Origin: Spirochaetales bacterium
GTDB lineage: Bacteria; Spirochaetota; Spirochaetia; ARS1246
Assembly: GCA_018644745.1 (NCBI GenBank)
Contig: JABGPX010000519.1
Coordinates: forward strand, 1 to 8,822
DNA length: 8,822 nucleotides
Direction: 5' to 3'
This document shows, in pieces, positions 1-6,534 of the stretch (its first letter is position 1; each line of letters begins with the position of its first letter). The notes beneath the pieces are model-generated. The model was given only the letters and a program-made list of their open reading frames with translations. It made no database searches and had not been told where the DNA came from. The translations under genes were made by a program, and so were the position numbers.

Positions 1-1
1 T

Positions 2-73
2 ACCTCGGCGGTGGAAGGCCTTCTGTCTAGCTCCGAATACACTGTTTTCGCTGAAAGTGAAGCGGAGAGCTGA
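2..73 (+). CDS. Possible 3' end of an upstream gene (partial)
   Basis: An open frame enters from the left edge and ends at TGA 71-73, giving about 23 residues with an acidic tail (ending AESEAES). The codons look like those of the neighbouring genes, and the stop is followed by about 120 bases of promoter-like non-coding DNA, which fits a gene end. The fragment is too short to identify. A minus-strand frame from ATG 121 is also open to the edge, so the assignment is uncertain. Confidence 0.3.
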   Translation, partial: TSAVEGLLSSSEYTVFAESEAES

Positions 74-128
74 ACCAAACTCATCGCTTGCCTGTCGTCT
101 TACTTTTTTATAACTCCGCATGGTCTCG

Positions 129-157
129 TTGACACCGTCATGTCTGCGGGTTAACCT
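129..157 (+). promoter_or_regulatory. Putative sigma70-type promoter for the four-gene + strand operon
   Basis: A perfect TTGACA (129-134) is followed after 17 bases by TAACCT (152-157), which keeps the conserved TA...T of a -10 box but is otherwise weak. Transcription would start near 163-165, leaving a leader of about 30 bases before the ATG at 194 and its strong Shine-Dalgarno (AAGGAAGGA, 182-190). It is the best candidate in the 120-base gap before the operon. Confidence 0.45.
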
Positions 158-193
158 TTAATTAAGAAAGGAATCAAACAAAAGGAAGGAATC

Positions 194-1177
194 ATGGCTG
201 ATCTCTCAACAACCTACCTCGGATTAAAATTAAAGAATCCCCTTATTGTCTCGAGCTGTAACCTTACCGCATCCGTAGAAAAGATCTTGGAATGCGAAAG
301 TGCGGGAGCCGGTGCCGTGGTTCTCAAATCTCTTTTTGAAGAGCAGATTCAGGCTGACACGGCAAAGATGATGGAAAGTGTCGATGAAACTCAAGTTTCT
401 ACTCAATACGATTATCTCAGCAAAACCGGGAATTATCACTATATAGATCAGTATCTTTCTCTCCTGGAAGATGCAAAAGCCCAAGTCAATATACCGATTA
501 TTGCCAGTGTAAATTGTGTTTCATCAGGTTCCTGGATCGATTATGCACAGCGGCTTGAGCGTCTTGGCGCGGATGCACTCGAACTCAACATGTTCCTGCT
601 TCCCGCGGATGTTGGGAAAAAGGGAGAAGAACTAGAAAAGGTGTATCTCGATGTATGCCGCAAAATCAAAAGAAAGCTTTCGATACCTTTCTCTCTCAAA
701 TTAGGTTTCCATTTTTCCGGCCTAGCGAATATGATAAAGCAATTAGCAAATGAAGGCGCCTCCGGATTTGTGCTGTTCAACCGCTTTTATCAGCCTGATG
801 TTGATATTGAAAAAATGAAAATCGTACCGGCTCGAATTCTCAGCGCACCCGAGGAAATGGCTCAGTCGCTTCGGTGGATCGCCCTTCTTTCCGGAGAAAT
901 TGGCGCGGATTTTGCAGCGGGAACCGGAGTTCACGACGGCAAATCCGTAATAAAGCAGCTCCTTGTCGGCGCCAGTGCTATACAGATCTGTTCAATTCTT
1001 TTGCAGAATGGGCTTGGTTATATTCAGACCCTTCTTAGTGTTGTGAGCGAGTGGATGGATCGTCATGGCTACGCCTCTCTTGAAGATTATAAAGGTGTTC
1101 TTTGTCAGGAAGAATCGGAGAATCCTGAGATATACGAGCGGGCTCAATATGTAAAGGCTCTTGTTGGAATCAGCTGA
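194..1177 (+). CDS. Dihydroorotate dehydrogenase-like flavoprotein
   Basis: A 327-residue TIM-barrel FMN oxidoreductase of the dihydroorotate dehydrogenase-like group. Visible landmarks are NPLIVSS (15-21) at the barrel start, AVVLKS with Lys45 (matching the flavin/substrate lysine of class 1 enzymes), LELN with Asn132, SLKL with Lys169, FNRFYQPD (195-202), and the FMN-phosphate loop GTGVHDGKSVIKQLLVGAS (243-261). True class 1 enzymes have an N-x-S-C-P-N motif carrying the catalytic base; here the same place reads NMFLLP (132-137), with no Cys or Ser. It is therefore probably not the pyrimidine-pathway PyrD, and its substrate is unknown. It is cytosolic, with no signal peptide. The start is ATG 194 with a strong Shine-Dalgarno just upstream. 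It is first in a four-gene run; the Nudix gene begins two bases after its stop. The family call is solid; the function is open. Confidence 0.88.
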   Translation: MADLSTTYLGLKLKNPLIVSSCNLTASVEKILECESAGAGAVVLKSLFEEQIQADTAKMMESVDETQVSTQYDYLSKTGNYHYIDQYLSLLEDAKAQVNIPIIASVNCVSSGSWIDYAQRLERLGADALELNMFLLPADVGKKGEELEKVYLDVCRKIKRKLSIPFSLKLGFHFSGLANMIKQLANEGASGFVLFNRFYQPDVDIEKMKIVPARILSAPEEMAQSLRWIALLSGEIGADFAAGTGVHDGKSVIKQLLVGASAIQICSILLQNGLGYIQTLLSVVSEWMDRHGYASLEDYKGVLCQEESENPEIYERAQYVKALVGIS

Positions 1178-1179
1178 TT

Positions 1180-1686
1180 TTGGTGGAAGAGATTTTTGAT
1201 ATTATCGATGATCGCGGCGAAGTAATAGGCACCGCGCCGAGAGAAGCATGTCATGGGAATCCGGCTCTTGTCCACAGGGCGGTGCACGTCCTGGTATTCA
1301 ATGATGCAGGTGAAATCTATCTGCAGCGCCGTTCGGAAACCAAGAAAATACAGCCGGATCGATGGGATTCTTCGGTGGGAGGGCATCTTGCCAGCGGAGA
1401 AACGTACGAAGTTGCAGCGATCCGAGAGACTGAGGAGGAGCTCGGTTTCATTGCTCAGCGGCTTGAATTCCTGTTTACTTTCAAGATAAGAAATGCAGTT
1501 GAATCCGAGGATACCATGACATTTCGAACAATATATAATGGGGAGATTTATCCGGATGCAACAGAAATCTCCGAAGGACGATTTTGGACGTTCGATGAGA
1601 TAATGTTGAATCTAGGAAGCGGGATTTTTACTCCGGCGTTTGAAGTTGAATTCATGCTTTTGACTAAGGCAAAGAGAGATAACTAA
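1180..1686 (+). CDS. Nudix hydrolase, YfcD / isopentenyl-diphosphate-isomerase-like
   Basis: A 168-residue Nudix protein. The complete Nudix box GX5EX7REUXEEXGU spans residues 68-90: Gly68, Glu74, then REtEEELGF (82-90), supplying the Glu cluster that binds Mg2+. The N-terminus (FDIIDDRGEVIGTAPR) and the HRAVHVLVF and LQRRS segments resemble the YfcD and type 1 IPP isomerase branch. Members of this branch are usually predicted pyrophosphohydrolases; the substrate cannot be read from sequence. The likely start is TTG 1180, immediately followed by GTG 1183, which is an equal alternative; no strong Shine-Dalgarno is visible. With only two bases after the preceding stop, translation is probably coupled to the dehydrogenase-like gene. 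The IPP isomerase reaction itself is less likely, because I could not match its catalytic Cys motif. Confidence 0.88.
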   Translation: MVEEIFDIIDDRGEVIGTAPREACHGNPALVHRAVHVLVFNDAGEIYLQRRSETKKIQPDRWDSSVGGHLASGETYEVAAIRETEEELGFIAQRLEFLFTFKIRNAVESEDTMTFRTIYNGEIYPDATEISEGRFWTFDEIMLNLGSGIFTPAFEVEFMLLTKAKRDN

Positions 1687-1737
1687 TCTAAATACATTGT
1701 TGCTCCTGATCTGAAAAATGTGTACTCTAGTTCGATT

Positions 1738-2886
1738 ATGGCATTTGAGCATTTTGTCGAAGATTTTGAAGATATTCGTCCCTACACGGATGCGGAGATG
1801 CGTCCGGTGCTCAAACGAATAAGCCACAATGATTGGCTCGTCGGCGGGGTTAGAAGCGTGCTTTTCCCGCGATGCCCGGAGTTCCTTCAGCCGCTGGTAG
1901 AGAAGCTTGTTCAATTAGATCTGTGGACACGTCTTCGTAAGATCGAAACCATTGATCAGTTTCAGAAGAATATAATTATCCATCGGGCAATGGAGTACCT
2001 GGTAAAGAAAACTACGGAATCGGTAACCATGGCCGGATTGGAACAGCTTGATCCCCAGAAAGGCTACATGTACATCAGCAATCATCGGGATATCGTTTTA
2101 GATTCCGCCTTTGTTAATTACTCAATGGTGAAAACGGGGAAACAGATAGCGGAGATCGCTTTCGGTGATAACCTGCTTGTCAACGATTTCGTGTCAGATC
2201 TTATTCGGATAAATAGATCATTTATCGTCCGTCGCGACCTTCCTCTTCGCGAGCGTGCAAAGGCCACACTCACCCTTTCCCGATATATCGCCTATACGAT
2301 GGAACAGGGGAATTCGCTTTGGCTGGCTCAGAAAGAGGGAAGGGCGAAAGACGGAGACGACCGAACGAATCCTTCGATAATAAAAATGCTATATTTTGGA
2401 CCCCGGAGGGAAAAAATTTCTTTTGATGATTATATCGCAAGATCTAGAATAGTGCCCGTTGCGGTATCGTATGAGTATGATCCTTGTGACGTTTTAAAGG
2501 CGCGGGAAATACATCGAAGAGAAAAAGCTGGAACTTATCAGAAAAGAAAAGATGAAGACCTGCTCAGTATGTACGCCGGCCTTCGTCGTTGGAAGGGCCG
2601 TGTTCATGTGTCATTCGGAAAACCGCTTACGGGCAAATTCACCAATGCTACACAAGTGGCAGAAAAAATAGACAGCGTAATACACAGCATCTACAAGCTG
2701 TGGCCGAGTAATTACATAGCTTTTGATAAGTTAAAAGGAAATACCGACCATTCGTCCGAATATTCCGCGGAGGATGTGGAGAATTTTACGAGCAGATTCC
2801 GAAAGGAGAGCGAAGAAGTGAAGGCACGAGTGCTTCATATCTACGCGAACTCCGTTAAAAACCAACTCTTCGGAAGTCTAGCCTGA
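1738..2886 (+). CDS. PlsC-like 1-acyl-sn-glycerol-3-phosphate acyltransferase family protein
   Basis: A 382-residue acyltransferase of the glycerolipid (PlsC/LPLAT) superfamily, expected to move an acyl chain onto a lysophospholipid or related acceptor at the inner face of the cytoplasmic membrane. Motif 1 is NHRDIVLD (115-122), so the His-Asp spacing is HX5D instead of the usual HX4D. SFIVRRD (161-167) matches motif 2, KEGRAKDG (199-206) matches the E-G-x-R motif 3, and IVPVAVSYEYDP (238-249) matches motif 4. It is longer than classic PlsC (about 240 residues), with an N-terminal extension starting EDFEDIRPYTD. I chose ATG 1738; GTG 1720 in the same frame would add six residues, and neither has a clear Shine-Dalgarno. 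No obvious transmembrane helix is seen. It is third in the + strand run, about 50 bases after the Nudix gene. The superfamily is confident; the exact acceptor is unknown. Confidence 0.82.
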   Translation: MAFEHFVEDFEDIRPYTDAEMRPVLKRISHNDWLVGGVRSVLFPRCPEFLQPLVEKLVQLDLWTRLRKIETIDQFQKNIIIHRAMEYLVKKTTESVTMAGLEQLDPQKGYMYISNHRDIVLDSAFVNYSMVKTGKQIAEIAFGDNLLVNDFVSDLIRINRSFIVRRDLPLRERAKATLTLSRYIAYTMEQGNSLWLAQKEGRAKDGDDRTNPSIIKMLYFGPRREKISFDDYIARSRIVPVAVSYEYDPCDVLKAREIHRREKAGTYQKRKDEDLLSMYAGLRRWKGRVHVSFGKPLTGKFTNATQVAEKIDSVIHSIYKLWPSNYIAFDKLKGNTDHSSEYSAEDVENFTSRFRKESEEVKARVLHIYANSVKNQLFGSLA

Positions 2887-2909
2887 GCTTTAGTATTAGA
2901 GGGCTTAGA

Positions 2910-3611
2910 ATGTCTGCAAAACAAGTGAGAGAGGTGTTTTTAAAAACACGAAGAAATATATTCCTCCTTTTTGCGTCAGGAATACTTTTCTCATGCACCG
3001 GTGACCCGCCTGAAATAAGGCAGGTTTTCTGGCAGCTCAACGCAGTGCACAACCGGGAAACGGAGAATAAGCAGGAGAGCCTCTCCGTATTCCTCCATGT
3101 AGCGGATGCCGATGGCACGGAAGATATGGATCTGATGTATATTCTCCAAGACCAGAATGAGCTTCTCTGGGAGATGACCACAGAGGGCTGGCAGGAGTTC
3201 AAGAATGGCGAAGAAACCTGGATCGGATCCAACAACATCCAAATGGATGACGGATCACCATTCCCGCGCGATCTGTTTCGTGTCATTGTAATTGATCGCT
3301 CGGGGGAGCGGTCCCGCGACGAGTTTTATATAAACAGCGACCCCATCGAACTCGATAGCGTCGTTTTTCCCGAAAGTAATTTCGCCGACGGGATGATACA
3401 ACTATCAGGAAATTTCCCTGAATATACCCTCTGGTTTTATGATGAGGATCATAACGGAATTAAGGTTTTTACGACGAATCAATCGGCCCTGCCATTGAGT
3501 TCAGCTCTTGACTCCAGAGAAATTCAGATCGGGTCGTACTACTATGTAAACTCAGAGCTTGGGGCAAGCGGGTATGGTCTTATTTACGGCCCAGTCTACT
3601 TAGAGCAGTAG
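2910..3611 (+). CDS. Predicted lipoprotein of unknown function
   Basis: A 233-residue protein with a lipoprotein signal: a basic N-region (KTRR, 12-15), a hydrophobic stretch (IFLLFASGI, 17-25) and the lipobox ILFSC with the lipidated Cys at residue 29. The relaxed L-F-S-C box is typical of spirochaetes. The mature part is acidic and looks beta-rich, with FLHVADADGTEDMD (about 62-75), an ETWIGSNNIQMDDGSPFPR segment (about 92-110), and FRVIVIDRSGERS (about 112-124). This order resembles an immunoglobulin-like or other beta-sandwich fold, but I do not recognise a named domain. ATG 2910 is supported by AGAGGG (2898-2903) six bases upstream. It is last in the + strand operon, 23 bases after the acyltransferase, and its last 32 bases overlap the end of the convergent ParB-fold gene. 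It would sit in the periplasm or on the membrane surface. Confidence 0.78.
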   Translation: MSAKQVREVFLKTRRNIFLLFASGILFSCTGDPPEIRQVFWQLNAVHNRETENKQESLSVFLHVADADGTEDMDLMYILQDQNELLWEMTTEGWQEFKNGEETWIGSNNIQMDDGSPFPRDLFRVIVIDRSGERSRDEFYINSDPIELDSVVFPESNFADGMIQLSGNFPEYTLWFYDEDHNGIKVFTTNQSALPLSSALDSREIQIGSYYYVNSELGASGYGLIYGPVYLEQ

Positions 3612-4491
3612 TGAATCTCGCCCACCAGCGCTTGCCGAAGCGTTCGGTAAACTCAAAGATCGCCGATTCCAGCGGATAACCATCTCCGTGTTCTCCTTTC
3701 ATGAAATGCCAGTGATTAATAATCCACATATATAAATCTGAGGTCGTCCGACCTGGAAACCTGCTCATCAGGTTCTGTTCAGAAATCACATCAGCAATGG
3801 GTTTGTATAGATTTTCATACCAGGATTGGGCTGCCTCAGTGAAAGTAAGTTCCTTTGGCAGATTCTGATTGATAAAGTATTTGTGCACTTCGATGTGTTT
3901 GAGCAGCTCTCCATATCGCCCCGTCGCGGTAAAAAGTAAATCTACTGGAGAAATGATTTCCGCCAGATTTGTGTTGGAAAAAAGACGTTCTCTTTCGAAG
4001 AGAATAACTTCTCTCTTTATATCATCGTATGACATTCCCGGCGCTATCCTTATATCTGTATCAAGAGAAGAAATCTCCGCGTCTATCATGAGCGCACCCA
4101 CCGACTTGGCGACGGATACACGGTGATTGCCATCGCGGACGAAATATACACCGCCAATCTCGTACAGCCTTACCGGAGGTAGTATAACGCTGTCACCATG
4201 AGCTTTATCGATGCTTTCCCACCGATTCCGAAGCAATTCCTTTTTGGGAAAGAATGCCCGACTGAAATCTTTATATCTACCTTCGCTTCCGATAATCTTA
4301 TCAATATATACCTGGGTAACTCCCCGATATGCTTCTGTTCTCGGCTTTATGATATCCCGCACTTCGTCCAGAGAAAGCAGGCGCTGTCGATCGGGAGTAA
4401 AGGCATTCATGATGACAGATAGCCGGGCTTTCTTTTTAGCTCGATTGAAATCATCGGAAGCTGATTGTCTGCTATACGGGCTGTTCACCAT
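3580..4491 (-). CDS. ParB/sulfiredoxin-fold domain protein
   Basis: A 303-residue protein whose centre matches a ParB N-terminal-like (ParB/Srx) domain. VYIDKIIGSEGRYKDF (61-76) gives the first strands, and LPPVRLYEIGGVYFVRDGN (104-122) then His-Arg and VSVAKSVG (123-132) give the diagnostic DGNHR-x-x-x-A turn (120-124). That turn resembles the GxHR/GERR nucleotide-phosphate site of this fold, which in ParB proper binds CTP. No helix-turn-helix or ParB dimerisation segment is recognisable; the C-terminal 150 residues are helical, rich in Trp and aromatic residues, and unassigned. Known relatives are often labelled transcriptional regulator or ParB, but the role is unproven. It is last in the leftward operon. 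ATG 4491 overlaps the phosphoesterase end by 20 bases; GTG 4488 is an alternative with better spacing from the GGAGG at 4499-4495. The stop TAA lies inside the lipoprotein gene. Confidence 0.8.
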   Translation of the reverse strand: MVNSPYSRQSASDDFNRAKKKARLSVIMNAFTPDRQRLLSLDEVRDIIKPRTEAYRGVTQVYIDKIIGSEGRYKDFSRAFFPKKELLRNRWESIDKAHGDSVILPPVRLYEIGGVYFVRDGNHRVSVAKSVGALMIDAEISSLDTDIRIAPGMSYDDIKREVILFERERLFSNTNLAEIISPVDLLFTATGRYGELLKHIEVHKYFINQNLPKELTFTEAAQSWYENLYKPIADVISEQNLMSRFPGRTTSDLYMWIINHWHFMKGEHGDGYPLESAIFEFTERFGKRWWARFTTALSRLGRK

Positions 4492-5158
4492 CAACCTCCA
4501 AGTCAAACACATAATGATTGTATGCGTTAATAATTTTTGTATCCAAATATTGATGTTCCCTCTCCGCGTTCATATCGTAGAGATGAATATGGCCGTGAAT
4601 AAGATAGCGGGGCCGAAACCATTTCATAAACTTCAAGAACATTTTAAACCCTGTGTGACAAAGGTCATCCCTATCGCCAATTCCAGACGGTGCCGCATGA
4701 GTGAGGAGTATATCCACATACCTGCCTCTGAAAATTCGATTCCAAAGCAGCTGAGGCCAGATTTTCACAATCTGCATAAACATCTGGCGTTCGGAATACT
4801 GGTTTATCCCTTGATTATATTTGCGGCTTCCTCCTAAACCGGCGATCAGCAGACCGTTTTGCCTGGCTACTTTGCCCCCAATGTATGTTGATCCGAAGGA
4901 ATTTCCGAACGGATTATCCGAATCAATCGGCTTTCCCAACTCCTGCCGATATTTGCGATTGAAGAAAGAGATCCGTTTCAGATTATGGTTGCCGAACACG
5001 AAAAGCAGCGGTTTGTTCAGCGAGCTGACGATAAAGCCATAATATTCCAGATCGAGGTCTCCGGCACCGAGTATGAGATCGATATCATGAAATCGATGTT
5101 TCGCATGGCTTGAATACACAATTGGATCCTTGTGATCCGCGATACAGAGGATTTTCAT
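4472..5158 (-). CDS. Calcineurin-like metallophosphoesterase
   Basis: A 228-residue calcineurin-like phosphoesterase, predicted to be cytosolic and to use two metal ions. Visible blocks are IADHKD (6-11) in place of the usual D-x-H, LGAGDLDLEY (30-39) as the GD motif, FVFGNHN (53-59) as the GNHD/E motif, LLTHAAPSGIGDRDD (151-165), and the closing IHGHIH (187-192). All metal-ligand positions are present except the first His, replaced by an Asp-His-x-Asp arrangement. The substrate could be a phosphodiester, nucleotide or phosphoprotein; nothing in the sequence decides this. The start ATG 5158 shares its A with the TGA of the preceding TPR gene (TGATG), and no good Shine-Dalgarno is seen, which points to translational coupling. 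TTG 5161 would add one residue. It is second of three genes in the leftward operon. Confidence 0.87.
   Translation of the reverse strand: MKILCIADHKDPIVYSSHAKHRFHDIDLILGAGDLDLEYYGFIVSSLNKPLLFVFGNHNLKRISFFNRKYRQELGKPIDSDNPFGNSFGSTYIGGKVARQNGLLIAGLGGSRKYNQGINQYSERQMFMQIVKIWPQLLWNRIFRGRYVDILLTHAAPSGIGDRDDLCHTGFKMFLKFMKWFRPRYLIHGHIHLYDMNAEREHQYLDTKIINAYNHYVFDLEVDGEQPV
4495..4499 (-). promoter_or_regulatory. Shine-Dalgarno of the ParB-fold gene, inside the phosphoesterase gene
   Basis: On the minus strand GGAGG is followed by TTG and then ATGGTG. It lies 3 bases from the ATG (4491) and 6 bases from the GTG (4488), so the GTG may be the true start. This site favours a start in this position over a longer reading from ATG 4512. 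Confidence 0.6.
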
Positions 5159-6534
5159 CAAGTCTTGGAGGGGTTAATCGCGGCCGAAGTTGTCAGGATC
5201 GTATGAAGCCGCTCTTTATCAATAAGGTCTACCGGTCTTGTTTCCGCGAAATCTACGGCGCTCTTTGAAAAGCGGCTGCTTGTTATGATAATGCCTCTCA
5301 AAACGCTCAATTTTTTCATTTCTTCGTGAATCGAGCGTACCGCAGATAGATCAACCACATCAGCGACGCGAAGTAGCCTGATAAGACGGGGCATGCGCCT
5401 TGCGTTCCGCCATTTGGATTCCTGTTCCATTGCTATAATTTGGCAGCCGTTGGGAATATCAGAAATATCGTTGGTACTCAGATCGAGGGATTCTACAATT
5501 GTCTTGCATATGTCGTAGAACTCATCAGCTGAAGCGGTAAGGAAGTCCTTCATTTTATCATCGTTTCTTAGGTCTTGGTACTGACTAAGCTTCTCCGCAA
5601 CATCTCGGAATGAAGGTTTTTTTGCGTAAATCTGTTCCCACTGACTGATGGCGTTCTCGAATTGTCTCAGCTTTTCATAACACAATGAGAGAAAATATCG
5701 CGCGAATAACAATTCCGACGAGCTCTCATTTTTTACAAGCCTTATTGCCCGGTCGAGTTCAGTGACAGCCTTGTCGAGGTCGCCCAGGCTCATGTAGCAG
5801 CTTCCCCGTTCGATAAGTGATTTGATTTTGAACTCCGGATCTTTCTGCGCTTTTTCAAAAGCTACGAGCGCCGCAACATAATCATGGCTCTCCTTGAGCA
5901 GCTTGCCAAGATAGTAGTACGCCTTGTAGTTGTCCTCACGGGTATTTATCGCTAAATCAAGCTCTTCCTTGGCCTCGACGTGATGTTTAGTCTTATAGAG
6001 AAGAAATCCAAGCTGATAGTGAGCATCGCTGTTGCGGGAATCAATTTCAATGGCTTTTCGATAGAAGTTTATGGCCCTGTCGGTATTGTCTCTCTGCTCG
6101 AAAAGCAAGCCGGCCTGAAAATAATTCTCAGAAACTTCCGGCTCCAATTTCATGAGCAGAAGGTACTCTTTAAGCGCCTCCTCCGGCTGGTTGTATTCAG
6201 CGTACAAGCTCGCTATTGTTCGCCTAAATACACCCTCCGGACAAATCCCTCCAAACTGGCTGATTTGATTTACCGACTTAAACTCCATGAGCGCCAATTC
6301 GGTTTTCCCGTCTTCCCTATAGGAGATGCCGAGAAGATAATGAACCTCCGGGTTTCGAGAGTCTTTTGCGAGCATCTGTTTCGCGAGGCGGATCGCGGCT
6401 GCAAATTTCTTCTGTTTGACAAGATTTGCCAATGTGGCGATCTTCTTCGGAGAGAACAGTTTTTTTGCGATGAAAGTGATAATAACTACTAGAGCAATGC
6501 CGAATAGTATTATAGGTATGTATATGAAACGCAT
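5158..6534 (-). CDS. Membrane-anchored TPR protein with C-terminal Mrr-like domain
   Basis: A 458-residue protein. Residues 3-22 form one strongly hydrophobic helix followed by Lys (AKKLFSPKK), so the rest most likely faces the cytoplasm behind an N-terminal anchor. From about 35 to 310 runs an array of roughly eight TPR-type helix pairs, for example NYFQAGLLFEQRDNTDRAI (137-155), AHYQLGFLLYKTKHHVEAK (171-189) and AYYYLGKLLKESHDYVAAL (205-223). Residues about 335-446 resemble the Mrr catalytic (restriction endonuclease-like) fold, clearest at GIIITSSRFSKSAVDFAE (414-431) then RPVDLIDKERL (433-443). The D...QxK nuclease residues that should precede this are not visible: the strand reads RLIRLLRV (383-390). 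It is probably a non-catalytic scaffold or sensor. ATG 6534 has GGGAG six bases upstream and its own strong promoter. It is first of three coupled genes. Confidence 0.85.
   Translation of the reverse strand: MRFIYIPIILFGIALVVIITFIAKKLFSPKKIATLANLVKQKKFAAAIRLAKQMLAKDSRNPEVHYLLGISYREDGKTELALMEFKSVNQISQFGGICPEGVFRRTIASLYAEYNQPEEALKEYLLLMKLEPEVSENYFQAGLLFEQRDNTDRAINFYRKAIEIDSRNSDAHYQLGFLLYKTKHHVEAKEELDLAINTREDNYKAYYYLGKLLKESHDYVAALVAFEKAQKDPEFKIKSLIERGSCYMSLGDLDKAVTELDRAIRLVKNESSSELLFARYFLSLCYEKLRQFENAISQWEQIYAKKPSFRDVAEKLSQYQDLRNDDKMKDFLTASADEFYDICKTIVESLDLSTNDISDIPNGCQIIAMEQESKWRNARRMPRLIRLLRVADVVDLSAVRSIHEEMKKLSVLRGIIITSSRFSKSAVDFAETRPVDLIDKERLHTILTTSAAINPSKT

Noticed and set aside
60..89. Possible hairpin AAGCG...CGCTT before a T-run (104-109), as a terminator
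   Set aside because: The stem is only five base pairs with a 20-base loop, and the T-run is 14 bases away.
1..121. A minus-strand frame from ATG 121 open to the left edge (about 40 codons)
   Set aside because: There is no clear Shine-Dalgarno or promoter and no recognisable sequence; the plus-strand tail ending at 73 is at least as likely. The window edge prevents a decision.
2855..3286. A 143-codon minus-strand frame opposite the lipoprotein gene
   Set aside because: The plus-strand frame has a signal peptide, lipobox and Shine-Dalgarno; the antisense frame has no features.
3627..3644. Hairpin AGCGCTT-GCCG-AAGCGTT near the convergent gene ends
   Set aside because: It lies inside the ParB-fold coding sequence and has no T-tract on either strand, so it is not an intrinsic terminator.
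4211..4837. A 208-codon plus-strand open frame across the ParB-fold and phosphoesterase genes
   Set aside because: It lies opposite two genes with clear domain motifs, has no family resemblance or Shine-Dalgarno, and its composition looks like a shadow.
6478..6483. GATAAT as a -10 box for the rightward TPR gene
   Set aside because: No acceptable -35 box lies 16-18 bases upstream; alone it is a weak hexamer in A/T-rich coding DNA.
5980..6492. A 170-codon plus-strand frame opposite the TPR/Mrr-like gene
   Set aside because: It is antisense to well-formed TPR repeats, with no recognisable protein features.
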